NCBI GenBank assembly: GCA_000828075.3 | Contig: JXCB02000027.1 | Location: forward strand, 48,897-112,896 | Reading direction: 5' to 3' | DNA length: 64,000 bases | Source of the DNA: Tolypothrix campylonemoides VB511288 | GTDB lineage: Bacteria > Cyanobacteriota > Cyanobacteriia > Cyanobacteriales > Nostocaceae | Shown: piece by piece, positions 27,182-35,598 of the stretch | How positions within the stretch are numbered: the first letter of the stretch is position 1 | How the letters are laid out: the number at the start of each line of letters is the position of its first letter | Program-made: the position numbers and the translations under genes | Notes under the pieces: model-generated | The model's database searches: none | Seen by the model: the letters and a program-made list of their open reading frames with translations, nothing else | Told to the model about the DNA's origin: nothing

Positions 27182-28804
27182 ATGCATAAAAAATCAATAT
27201 TGTTTGCTGAAAATTTAGCTTATCAACTCAGCGCTACGAGGACTTTATTTAAAAATGTTCAGGTGAACATTGGGGAGAGCGATCGCCCACGCATTGCCTT
27301 AGTCGGTTCCAATGGTGTTGGTAAATCGACTCTGTTAAAGATTCTTGCAGGTCAACTGAACCCCACCATAGGTTCTGTGACACGAAATGGAACCGTTTAC
27401 TATTTGCCTCAAATCAGTACCATCAAACAAAACATGAAAGCAGAGACAGTACTCGATTTTTTGAGTACTGTTTCTGAGGAATGGTGGAAAATTGAGGAAA
27501 TTTTGCAGGCGCAATTCAGCACTACGCTTGACTTATCCTTACCGCTTTTCAATTTAAGTGGTGGGGAACTGACAAAGTTATTTCTGGCGATTGGTTTATC
27601 TTTTGAACCTCAAGTGTTACTGCTTGATGAACCAACAAATCATATGGACTTGATGGCGCTAGAAAGTTTGAGGTCTTTTCTTAACGACTTTGAGGGAGCG
27701 TTTGTCATTGTTTCTCACAAGCCATTTTTTCTAGACCAAGTTACTGATATAACTTGGCAACTCACACCAGAAGGTGTAAAAGTTTATGGAGGAAATTTTT
27801 CTTTGTACCGAGAGCAAAAGGAAATAGAGTTAGAGGCGAGATTGCGATCGCATGAAGTGGCGAGAAAAGAACTCAAACGTGCCAAAACTACCGCATTACA
27901 GGAACAGCAACGAGCAGCACAATCTACCAGAAATGGTCGCGCCAAGGTTCTTAAGGGTAGTGTAGACAGAGCAGCAGCAGGACTGCTTAAATCCAAAGCC
28001 GAGGCGTCCGCAGGAATTGCCAAAAAGAAACATGAAGCCGCAGTAGCAAATGCAACTCAAAAAGTTGCACAGACGAAGGTAAGAACGACGAAGGCGACGA
28101 GTATTCAACTTGAACAAACAAGCCAAAAACGCCGAAACCTTATTGATATTCAAGGAGCAAATCTTTGCGTAGGTGAAAAGTTGCTGGTTAAAAACATCCA
28201 GCTTCATATCTCTTCTGGTGACAGAATAGCCATTGCTGGCGCTAATGGTTCAGGTAAATCTAGTTTGGCAAAGGCAATTTTGCACAGGGATACTACAACA
28301 GCGATTTTGGAGTCAGGTGAAATTTTACTTGCTCCCACAATGCAAGCTGTGTACCTGGATCAAACTTATGAACTGGTCAATCGAGAGCAAACGATTCTGG
28401 AAAATATGGAAGCTGCCAATCGCAATTTAAATTATCAGCTTTTACGGCAGCAGTTGGGACACTTCCTTTTTAAATACGATGACGTACACAAAAGTGCATC
28501 GGTGTTGAGTGGAGGTGAATTGGCAAGATTGGCGATCGCCATGATTAGTATTTCCCAAATCGACCTGCTGGTTCTTGATGAGCCGACGAATAATTTAGAT
28601 ATTGAAACGGTTGACCAAATGGTAGAAGGTATCAACGAGTACCAAGGTGCGCTTTGGGTCATTTCCCACGATTTAGATTTCTTAAGCCGAATTAATATCA
28701 CTCAAGCTTACAAGTTGAGTGAGCACGAGTTGCAGGTGACGACATATTTACCCACTCAATTGGAGGAATACTATCAAGAACTACTGGGCTGCCAAGATGG
28801 ATAA
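27182..28804 (+). CDS. ABC-F family ATPase
   Basis: ABC-F proteins are soluble twin-ATPase factors that bind the ribosomal E site; some rescue stalled ribosomes, others protect from antibiotics. The 540 residues have two nucleotide-binding domains. The first has GSNGVGKST, NLSGGEL and VLLLDEPTNHMD; the second has GANGSGKSS, LSGGEL and LLVLDEPTNNLD. They are joined by a long, basic, Ala/Lys-rich linker (about residues 215-320) that would reach the P site. There are no membrane segments. The subfamily (housekeeping or resistance-type) cannot be assigned safely; the long charged linker is compatible with either. A copy of the first codons lies upstream at 25421. Confidence 0.9.
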   Translation: MHKKSILFAENLAYQLSATRTLFKNVQVNIGESDRPRIALVGSNGVGKSTLLKILAGQLNPTIGSVTRNGTVYYLPQISTIKQNMKAETVLDFLSTVSEEWWKIEEILQAQFSTTLDLSLPLFNLSGGELTKLFLAIGLSFEPQVLLLDEPTNHMDLMALESLRSFLNDFEGAFVIVSHKPFFLDQVTDITWQLTPEGVKVYGGNFSLYREQKEIELEARLRSHEVARKELKRAKTTALQEQQRAAQSTRNGRAKVLKGSVDRAAAGLLKSKAEASAGIAKKKHEAAVANATQKVAQTKVRTTKATSIQLEQTSQKRRNLIDIQGANLCVGEKLLVKNIQLHISSGDRIAIAGANGSGKSSLAKAILHRDTTTAILESGEILLAPTMQAVYLDQTYELVNREQTILENMEAANRNLNYQLLRQQLGHFLFKYDDVHKSASVLSGGELARLAIAMISISQIDLLVLDEPTNNLDIETVDQMVEGINEYQGALWVISHDLDFLSRINITQAYKLSEHELQVTTYLPTQLEEYYQELLGCQDG

Positions 28805-28844
28805 TGTCGATACTTAAGCAGAAATATTTGCTATCAAACAAGCT

Positions 28845-29207
28845 CTATGGCAACGGTAGATAAACAATGCGGTCTTGATATTCATCATCCTCAGAGGCAA
28901 GAGCTGCTAAAATCAATTCTTCAAGGTTTTCGCCAATGCTTAAATTTGGATTCAGGATAAAAATTCCTGGTACATGACGATTAGCTGCAATGTGGTCAAC
29001 CAAGTGTACTGGCATAGAAGTCCGGTTATTTGTCACCAGCACAAAATTATGATCTTCACACCAACAAAGAATTTCTGGATCAAGTGTGCTTTTCGCAGGT
29101 GTTTTTGGTTCGCCCACTACCTTGATAAGGATATCAGGTTCTCGCAATCTAATTTGGTTGGGATAAATAGGATTAACATTTTCATCAATCAGATACTTCA
29201 ATGCCAT
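28845..29207 (-). CDS. DUF5615-type PIN-like protein (probable toxin)
   Basis: The 120-residue protein begins LKYLIDENVNP and has the acidic positions of PIN-like nucleases: D8 and E9 at the start, then TLDPEILCWCEDHNFVLVTN with the D-x-x-(I/L)-x-x-(W/Y)-(A/C) pattern, and a C-terminal helix (ENLEELILAAL). DUF5615 proteins are usually paired with a DUF433 partner and are regarded as type II toxin-antitoxin-like modules. Here the partner gene overlaps its start by 23 bases. Ribonuclease activity is inferred from fold only. Confidence 0.8.
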   Translation of the reverse strand: MALKYLIDENVNPIYPNQIRLREPDILIKVVGEPKTPAKSTLDPEILCWCEDHNFVLVTNNRTSMPVHLVDHIAANRHVPGIFILNPNLSIGENLEELILAALASEDDEYQDRIVYLPLP

Positions 29208-29544
29208 TTGCTTGTTTCTTGGCTTTTCTTTCTGTTCTAAGTTGCCGAAGTTTTTCGGAAACTGGTGGGGGATTAAGTCGCTGTTCTTCCCTCATTCTGT
29301 GACCGTGTTCTATCCAGTTTTTCATATAAGCACTTACAACTTCTTTGTTCTGTAAGTAATAAAGAATTGTTGCATAAACTTGTTCTAGGCTCAAGGATGT
29401 GTAGATTTGAGCAATTTCCTCTGGAGTGCGACCGCGATCAATGTATTCATAAAGAATTGTTTCAATGCCAATTCTTGAACCCTTGAGCCGAATATCACCA
29501 GGATTTAAGAAGTTGAAATAATCTGTTATTTGTGCTGTGGACAT
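29185..29544 (-). CDS. DUF433 protein (probable antitoxin)
   Basis: The 119 residues show the DUF433 winged-helix pattern: GDIRLKGSRIGIETILYEYI, DRGRTPEEIAQIYTSLSLEQ and VYATILYYLQNKE. The charged C-terminal tail (LRQLRTERKAKKQA) could contact the partner. The gene is the first of a two-gene unit and overlaps the DUF5615 gene by 23 bases in another frame, so translation is probably coupled. In such modules the DUF433 protein is expected to bind DNA and neutralise the PIN-like partner. Confidence 0.82.
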   Translation of the reverse strand: MSTAQITDYFNFLNPGDIRLKGSRIGIETILYEYIDRGRTPEEIAQIYTSLSLEQVYATILYYLQNKEVVSAYMKNWIEHGHRMREEQRLNPPPVSEKLRQLRTERKAKKQANGIEVSD

Positions 29545-29841
29545 CGTTTTTTTCTTTGATGGTTTTTGTAAAACGCATTTAAGAGTTTTTCCACTTATAG
29601 TAATTCTCTATAAACTTGCATTTAATAAATATTCCTCTGTCCCTTGGCGTTATTGGCTTCTTGGCGGTTCGTTTTCTAATTTTAAGTGCATCTTCATCGA
29701 GAATTGGTATTACTTGGCTGTCATGCACAGTAGTTTAACCAACTTGTACCTTTATTATGGTCAATGTTTTTTTGTTTGTATGATGTGCTTTGTAGAAATT
29801 ATTGGCTCTGTCGAAATTATTGTTTGCTCTGCCCTGTATTA

Positions 29842-30897
29842 TTACAAATCTAAGCATTCCAAATCCTGTAGAACATCATCTACAAAGTGGTAACGACGTT
29901 CTGGATTATAATACACCATTTTTGTTAAAACAGTTGGTAGGGAATTATCAGTATCAATTCCGTTAGGAAATATCACATTGTCTTGTTCATCTCGTTTTAA
30001 ATTTTTTGGGTGTATTCCAGTTAAGAGATGAATGGCTGTCATACCCAAGCCATAAATGTCACTGTTAAAACCTGGTCTTCCTTCCATTTGTTCTATGGGA
30101 GCATATCCAGGAGTTCCAATCATGGTATGAAGAGGTAACTGATACTGGGAACTTCTGTTAGATAAATATCTCGGATCTAATTGTTTAACTGAGCCAAAGT
30201 CAATCAAGACAAATTTGTTATCTTTGTCTCTTCTAATAATGTTAGAGGGTTTAATATCGCGATGAATAATATTTATTTGATGAAGGTGTTTCAAGATTAA
30301 TAGTATTTCTAGTAAAAACTCAATAACTTTTGGCTTTATCCATAACTGCTCAAGTAGCTTATCTAAAGATTTACCTTCTATATATTCTTGAACTATGTAA
30401 AAATCTTGTTCTTCTTCAAAATAATTAAAATATTTTGGTATCTGTTGATTTTGTTGTAAATAAGAAAGAAACTGGGCTTCTCTTTGAAAGAGTAGTTTTT
30501 GTAAATCTAGAAATTTTGTATTAAAAATAAACAGAATATGATCGGATATACTTAGTTTTTCATCCAACCTATGAATAATTGGCATAAACTCCTCAGAGTT
30601 GAGCCAATTATTTATATTAAACTTTAACTGTTCGCTGGCAGCGAAAATTTCTGGAACTGAAACATTAGTTGCTTTCCTAGGAGTAACGCGACGAGAGGAC
30701 TGCAAGCTAGATACTAGCTGAAGATAGCGTGATTGCCAAAGCCAATAGTCTTCTAGTAGTTTGGCATTTGGCGGTAAAAAACCATCAACTTTACTACCTA
30801 GCTCACGATTTCCTTCTCTAATTCTCAACGATACCGGAAAACCTGTACTAAAATCGCCCTCTTTATCATTGATGTAGAGGACAACTAACTTAGTCAT
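29842..30897 (-). CDS. Ser/Thr kinase lacking the N-lobe nucleotide loop, fused to a CHAT-protein-type N-terminal domain
   Basis: Residues 1 to about 130 resemble the domain that opens many cyanobacterial CHAT and NTPase proteins (TKLVVLYINDKEGDFSTGFP, EDYWLWQSRYLQL, FNINNWLNSEEFMPII). The kinase part joins directly at LQKLLFQREAQFLSYLQ, equivalent to the alphaC helix. No glycine loop or VAIK-type lysine exists before it. The rest is intact: FYIVQEYIEG hinge, IIHRDIKPSNIIRR catalytic loop, LIDFGSVKQ, and GTPGYAPIEQMEGRPGFNSD. It may be a pseudokinase, an atypical kinase, or a fusion created by recombination. It starts 20 bases downstream of the membrane DUF1822-like gene, so the two probably form an operon. 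Confidence 0.8.
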   Translation of the reverse strand: MTKLVVLYINDKEGDFSTGFPVSLRIREGNRELGSKVDGFLPPNAKLLEDYWLWQSRYLQLVSSLQSSRRVTPRKATNVSVPEIFAASEQLKFNINNWLNSEEFMPIIHRLDEKLSISDHILFIFNTKFLDLQKLLFQREAQFLSYLQQNQQIPKYFNYFEEEQDFYIVQEYIEGKSLDKLLEQLWIKPKVIEFLLEILLILKHLHQINIIHRDIKPSNIIRRDKDNKFVLIDFGSVKQLDPRYLSNRSSQYQLPLHTMIGTPGYAPIEQMEGRPGFNSDIYGLGMTAIHLLTGIHPKNLKRDEQDNVIFPNGIDTDNSLPTVLTKMVYYNPERRYHFVDDVLQDLECLDL

Positions 30898-30917
30898 TAC
30901 AGACCCCTTGCCTATCT

Positions 30918-32327
30918 TTAAACGGTGAAATTTTGCGTAACAAGAGCATTTTCTAGAGTAATTTTGATAGTAAACTGGTCTCCAGGTTCAACACCAATAT
31001 CTAATTGAATCCAGTTATCAGCATTTCTAGCTTGTGACTCCAAAACAACCTCACCGGAAGTATCCAGTACAGAACATTTAAGACCTTGTGGCAGATAAAT
31101 TTGATTATCGATGGGATGAACTTGCAAGCTTATGCCTATTTCCTGATTAGTTTCTGGTATGACATCAACAATTAAGTCCACCAACTGAGTGTTGGGTTGG
31201 ATTCCTAAATTAATCTGCTTTGCTCTGACAACGCCCACAGAAGGAGGAGCACTTCTTGCGGCAAAAATTAGATTGGCTCTTTGTATCCCTAAAACTTCTT
31301 CTACTGTCTGCCAACCAGTGTCAATACCATTTTGAAGCCATTGGCTCAAATTCACTACTCTTTGGTGTAGTGAAACATCAGAGTCTACACCCTGCACATC
31401 TTTTACTGAAATACCGTGTATATCTGTCAGTTGTCCTGATTTCAAAAGAGCATCCAGTTTCTCAAGACCTTTTTGTGAACCATCAAAAATGAGTTCCATA
31501 CAACCTTCCTCAATTCTTCGTAGTGTTATTGAACCATCGTCCAAAAGTTTTTGGAGATGCTGAACAATCGCTTCTAAGCGTGCTGCGTCCAATTTCTCAA
31601 CATCGAATTCTAGCTTTATCCTGCGTCTCGCTTCAGATGACTGCTGTAATTGTAAATTTTTAGATGACTGTACAGAATTTTCTAAATCTTTAATTTTTAA
31701 TTTTTGCTTTGTTAAATTTGCATTAATATGAGCTAGCAAGTTTGTCTCAATAAGATTTTGTAAAACTGCATTATGCTTAATTTCCAAGGAAAGCTGTTCT
31801 TGCACCTTTTCAAATAAAATTTGCTTTACTTTGGCTACATAGCACTCAGGTATATCGTCTTCTTTCAAAGCTTCTGCTATTAATTTTTCTTCTGCTGCCT
31901 GAATAACTTCTTGCACTAACTGACCTTTGGGTGTTAACAATGATGCAATCTCATCCCAAGAATCAAATAGCATTTCAACATATTCTGCTTGCTTGACTTG
32001 TTTTAGCTCTTTAACAAGCTGCTGAAGTTTTCTGTCTAGCCATTGCAGTTCCTCTCGATGTTCTGATTGGTAAATAATTATTCCTCTGTATCGTTGCACA
32101 ATAGATGAACCCATAAGTTCCTTATGAGATTCCCAAGCAATATTTTGCAGCGCTGAGAGGAAACAAATTTTGAGTATCTTTTCTAAATCCTGATTCTCCC
32201 TCTTGCTATCTTGCTGGAGGCGCTTCAAAGCATTCTCCACAATGGGAGCAACTACCATTGCATCAACTCTGTTAGTAACAATACCAACCAAAAACGGTAT
32301 CAAGATTAGCGTAGCGATGAGATCCAT
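30918..32327 (-). CDS. membrane-anchored protein with coiled coils and a DUF1822-like C-terminal domain
   Basis: A single N-terminal membrane span (LIATLILIPFLVGIVTNRVD) precedes about 220 residues of helical, charged sequence. Next comes a small alpha/beta module (about 245-325: IKLEFDVEKLDAARLEAIVQ, GSITLRRIEEGCMELIFDG) like those between sensor and effector parts of cyanobacterial conflict proteins. The C-terminal 150 residues (SLHQRVVNLSQWLQNGIDTG, AKQINLGIQPNTQLVDLIVD, ISLQVHPIDNQIYLPQGLKC) match DUF1822-type stress proteins. Calling the middle module an effector-associated domain is inference. It is the first gene of a two-gene unit with the headless kinase, consistent with a membrane sensor and its signalling partner. 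Confidence 0.7.
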   Translation of the reverse strand: MDLIATLILIPFLVGIVTNRVDAMVVAPIVENALKRLQQDSKRENQDLEKILKICFLSALQNIAWESHKELMGSSIVQRYRGIIIYQSEHREELQWLDRKLQQLVKELKQVKQAEYVEMLFDSWDEIASLLTPKGQLVQEVIQAAEEKLIAEALKEDDIPECYVAKVKQILFEKVQEQLSLEIKHNAVLQNLIETNLLAHINANLTKQKLKIKDLENSVQSSKNLQLQQSSEARRRIKLEFDVEKLDAARLEAIVQHLQKLLDDGSITLRRIEEGCMELIFDGSQKGLEKLDALLKSGQLTDIHGISVKDVQGVDSDVSLHQRVVNLSQWLQNGIDTGWQTVEEVLGIQRANLIFAARSAPPSVGVVRAKQINLGIQPNTQLVDLIVDVIPETNQEIGISLQVHPIDNQIYLPQGLKCSVLDTSGEVVLESQARNADNWIQLDIGVEPGDQFTIKITLENALVTQNFTV

Positions 32328-32733
32328 TTCACTCTATTTCCTTATTTTTTAAAACTTGTTTTTAATAAAATTCTTGTTCTAGATGAAAAAAAGTGAATAG
32401 TGTTTCGTGAAAAGCCAGTATTATGACCAATAGCTACGCCGCTTCTATAGGCTATGTAAGCCTCTTAATAAAACTTAATTTTTACGTCTCTACTAAATCC
32501 GTATTTACTACATTGTAGCTTTGGTTTAACTTGTCCCTACTAACTTCTGGTCTTTAAGTTGACAATAAGCCTACGAGCTAGGTTGAGTATTGGTAATCTA
32601 GGCTACAAAATAAGAATTGCCAAAAAATGTGCAAAGCGAAACTTCTATCTCCTCACAAGCCAAGCATTAAGGCATAAGCAGCAAAGCATCTGGGCAAGTT
32701 ATAATTTTTTGCAGATGAACGTAACAAAAATTT
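32328..32733. other. divergent promoter region
   Basis: AT-rich spacer between the leftward membrane-protein operon and the rightward DUF6825-like gene. It has no supported gene or repeat. Confidence 0.5.
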
Positions 32734-33060
32734 ATGAGTGACCCCCTTTTACAAGCATTTTTCGTTGGTAGAGCTGCTGCTGAAATCCTTACTGAGAAGT
32801 TGGAATTCGCCTTGACTGATGCTCTGTCGGAACTCGGCAAATGGGATGCTGAAACTAGAGAGCAACTGCGACAGTTTACAGACGAAGTTCTGGAGCGGGC
32901 AAATCGTGCAGCCGAAGCTGCTGGTGCTGCTCATACGACAAGCTATGGAGAACCCGGTTCAGCGTCAGTTGACTTGCAAGCCACGATTGATGATTTGCGA
33001 GCAGAAATTGCCACATTGCGAACAGAATTACAACGCTATCGCAGCAGTAATTCTCTATAG
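32734..33060 (+). CDS. conserved cyanobacterial small protein (DUF6825-like)
   Basis: The 108-residue protein is acidic and helical: LLQAFFVGRAAAEILTEKLE, ELGKWDAETREQLRQFTDEV, and a C-terminal coiled coil (LRAEIATLRTELQRYRS). Similar small proteins are widespread in cyanobacteria and plastids and have no settled function; I am fairly but not fully sure of the family. ATG 32734 is used. The ABC1-kinase gene starts about 60 bases downstream on the same strand, so co-transcription is possible. Confidence 0.75.
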   Translation: MSDPLLQAFFVGRAAAEILTEKLEFALTDALSELGKWDAETREQLRQFTDEVLERANRAAEAAGAAHTTSYGEPGSASVDLQATIDDLRAEIATLRTELQRYRSSNSL

Positions 33061-33119
33061 AGACGTTGCATTGCAACCTTTCTACTAGAAAATGAGAGAG
33101 AAACAGTTTTGGAATCAGA

Positions 33120-34856
33120 GTGTCTTTTCTTCCTACTGACTCGGTCAAAAACCAGCGGTACGCAAAGCATATGGAAAAAGGTTATTCAGATAAGGCATAC
33201 CGTTGGAATAGCGAAAACTACTCTCGTAGACGCCGCTTTTTAGACATTTGGTCATTTGTCTTGCTTTTGATGTTCAAGCTTTGGCGATACAACAAATCTT
33301 GGAGTTACCCAGGAGGAGTTACCGAAGCCAAGCAAGCTGCTCGACGTAAGGCTCAAGCAGTATGGATTCGCACTACGCTGCTAGATTTAGGACCAACCTT
33401 TATCAAAGTTGGGCAACTGTTTTCTACCCGTGCTGATATATTCCCCAGCGAGTATGTCGAAGAACTTGCCAAGCTACAAGATAAAGTACCCGCATTTAGC
33501 TATGAGCAGGTAGAAACAATTATTGAACAAGAACTAGGCAAGAAAATCCCCGAACTCTACCAAAGTTTTGAACCGATACCCTTGGCTGCTGCTAGCTTGG
33601 GACAAGTACACAAAGCTGTGCTGCATTCCAGGGAAGCAGTTGTTGTCAAAGTACAACGCCCCGGGCTCAAGAAGTTATTTGAAATTGATTTACAAATTCT
33701 TAAGGGTATTACTCGCTACTTCCAAAACCATCCCAAATGGGGACGGGGGCGAGATTGGCTCGGCATTTACGAGGAGTGCTGTCGCATTCTTTGGGAAGAA
33801 ATTGATTATCTCAATGAAGGTCGCAACGCTGATACTTTTCGCCGCAATTTTCGTACCTATGAATGGGTGAAAGTACCGCGTGTGTACTGGCGTTACACTT
33901 CCTCACGGGTGGTGACACTGGAGTATGTTCCTGGGATAAAAATTAGCCAATATGAAGCAATAGAAGCAGCAGGTTTGGATCGCAAAGTCATTGCCCGCCA
34001 GGGTGCCGAAGCTTACCTGCATCAGCTACTCAATAATGGCTTTTTCCATGCTGATCCTCATCCTGGCAATATTGCCGTCAGTCCGACTGGTGCTTTGATA
34101 TTCTATGATTTTGGGATGATGGGGCGCATTAAGACCAACGTGCGTGAAGGACTGATGCAAACGCTGTTTGGCATTGCTTCAAAAGACGGCGATCGCGTTG
34201 TCAAATCTCTGGTTGATTTGGGAGCACTGGCACCAACAGAAGATATGGGACCTGTGCGGCGTTCGGTCCAGTATATGTTGGATCATTTTATGGATCAGCC
34301 GTTTGAAAACCAATCTGTGGCTGCCATTAGTGACGATTTGTACGAAATAGCCTATGATCAACCATTTAGATTTCCAGCGACCTTCACTTTCGTGATGCGA
34401 GCTTTCTCAACACTTGAAGGTGTAGGGAAAGGGTTAGATCCAGAATTTAACTTTATGGAAGTTGCTAAACCATATGCGATGCAGCTTATGACCAATATGA
34501 ATGGTTCTGAGGGGAATACCTTTCTTAATGAATTGAGCCGTCAAGCAGTTCAGGTAAGCAGTACTGCACTAGGACTACCACGCAGGCTGGAAGACACACT
34601 AGAAAAGCTAGAACGGGGAGATATACGCGTGCGTGTCAGATCTTTAGAAACAGAACGCTTGCTGCGACGGCAAACCAATGTTCAGCTAGGCACGACTTAC
34701 GCTGTAATTGTGGCTGGTTTTACGCTTAGCGCCACAATATTATTGGTACAAAAATATGTATGGTTGGCGACGCTTGGGTTTATAATTGCAGCCGCAGTGT
34801 CAGGTTTGCTGATTCGACTACTTATGCGCCTCGACCGCTACGACCGTATGTCATAA
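33120..34856 (+). CDS. ABC1/UbiB (AarF) family atypical kinase
   Basis: Members of this family support synthesis or stability of prenyl quinones in cyanobacteria and plastids. The 578 residues show the KxGQ motif that replaces the glycine loop (LGPTFIKVGQLFSTRADIFP), AAASLGQVHKAVL with the Ala-rich loop, VVKVQRPGL with the ATP-anchoring lysine, LNNGFFHADPHPGN and YDFGMMG. Two hydrophobic spans close the protein (YAVIVAGFTLSATILLV, ATLGFIIAAAVSGLLIRLL). The start is a GTG at 33120; ATG 33171 (MEKGYSDKAYRWN) is a credible alternative. The PP2C phosphatase gene follows after 16 bases, so the two are probably in one operon. Confidence 0.92.
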   Translation: MSFLPTDSVKNQRYAKHMEKGYSDKAYRWNSENYSRRRRFLDIWSFVLLLMFKLWRYNKSWSYPGGVTEAKQAARRKAQAVWIRTTLLDLGPTFIKVGQLFSTRADIFPSEYVEELAKLQDKVPAFSYEQVETIIEQELGKKIPELYQSFEPIPLAAASLGQVHKAVLHSREAVVVKVQRPGLKKLFEIDLQILKGITRYFQNHPKWGRGRDWLGIYEECCRILWEEIDYLNEGRNADTFRRNFRTYEWVKVPRVYWRYTSSRVVTLEYVPGIKISQYEAIEAAGLDRKVIARQGAEAYLHQLLNNGFFHADPHPGNIAVSPTGALIFYDFGMMGRIKTNVREGLMQTLFGIASKDGDRVVKSLVDLGALAPTEDMGPVRRSVQYMLDHFMDQPFENQSVAAISDDLYEIAYDQPFRFPATFTFVMRAFSTLEGVGKGLDPEFNFMEVAKPYAMQLMTNMNGSEGNTFLNELSRQAVQVSSTALGLPRRLEDTLEKLERGDIRVRVRSLETERLLRRQTNVQLGTTYAVIVAGFTLSATILLVQKYVWLATLGFIIAAAVSGLLIRLLMRLDRYDRMS

Positions 34857-34872
34857 ATGTTGTAAAAACTAT

Positions 34873-35598
34873 ATGAAACTTAATTTCACCGGTGTTACTG
34901 ATCCGGGACTTATTCGTTCTAATAATCAGGATGCTTACTACATAGACCCAGAAGGGCGTTTTTTCATTGTCGCCGATGGCATGGGTGGTCATGCAGGGGG
35001 CGAGCAAGCAAGCCGCATTGCTACTGGGCAAATAGAGGCGTATTTGAGTGCTCATTGGAATTCTTCTAAACCTTCTGAGCAGTTATTACAGGAAGCTTTG
35101 TTACAGGCAAATGAAGCAATTTTGCTCGATCAGCAAAGCCATCCTGAACGCTCGGACATGGGAACAACCATAGTAGTCGTTATTTTTCGCCCGAAAGAGC
35201 CGCCTTTGTGCGCTCACGTTGGTGACTCAAGGCTGTACCGCTTTCGTAATTCCCAATTAGAGCAAATCACGGAAGACGATACTTGGGTCGCCCGCGCTCT
35301 GAAAATGGGTGAAATTACACCCGAAGAAGCTCGGATTCATCCTTTTCGTCATGTATTATCCCGTTGTTTGGGGCGTGAAGATTTACGTCAGGTTGAGGTG
35401 CAACAACTGGATGTGAAACCGGGCGATCGCCTACTGTTATGCAGTGATGGTTTAACAGAAGAACTCGCCGATCCCAAGATTGCTGACTATTTCAAAGAAA
35501 TCTCTTTGGTAGAAAAGGCTGCTGTGTGCCTTGTTGAAGCAGCCAAACAACATGGTGGACACGATAACATTACAGTCGTTATAATCGCACTGAACTAG
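34873..35598 (+). CDS. PP2C-type Ser/Thr protein phosphatase
   Basis: The 241-residue cytosolic metal-dependent phosphatase has all PPM motifs: RSNNQDAYYIDPEG, VADGMGGHAGGEQAS with the metal-binding Asp, DMGTTIVVV, HVGDSRLYRF, SDGLTEEL and GGHDNITVV. The length matches the bacterial Stp/PphA class, which lacks regulatory domains. It lies 16 bases downstream of the ABC1 kinase gene. In cyanobacteria such enzymes act on P-II or kinase targets; the substrate here cannot be inferred. Several Ser/Thr kinases are encoded in the same window. Confidence 0.93.
   Translation: MKLNFTGVTDPGLIRSNNQDAYYIDPEGRFFIVADGMGGHAGGEQASRIATGQIEAYLSAHWNSSKPSEQLLQEALLQANEAILLDQQSHPERSDMGTTIVVVIFRPKEPPLCAHVGDSRLYRFRNSQLEQITEDDTWVARALKMGEITPEEARIHPFRHVLSRCLGREDLRQVEVQQLDVKPGDRLLLCSDGLTEELADPKIADYFKEISLVEKAAVCLVEAAKQHGGHDNITVVIIALN

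Larger units (their letters stand above)
23753..27240. repeat. 1.76-kb segmental tandem duplication (two diverged units)
   Basis: Unit 1 runs from the 3' end of the CCA-type gene through a VCBS gene to a copy of the ABC-F gene start (about 23753-25501). Unit 2 repeats the order from about 25522 to the real ABC-F gene. Matching landmarks are offset by a near-constant distance: CCA 3' segment 23753 and 25522, VCBS stops 23885 and 25639, VCBS starts 24958 and 26721, ABC-F start codons 25421 and 27182. Coding parts are recognisably homologous; the spacers between the VCBS genes and the ABC-F starts have diverged strongly. Confidence 0.85.

Noticed and set aside
29537..29893. 118-codon plus-strand ORF upstream of the DUF433 gene
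   Set aside because: Its Cys/Tyr/Phe-rich translation has no domain, it overlaps the end of the kinase gene, and part of it is a dispersed repeat ('cttggcgttattggcttc').
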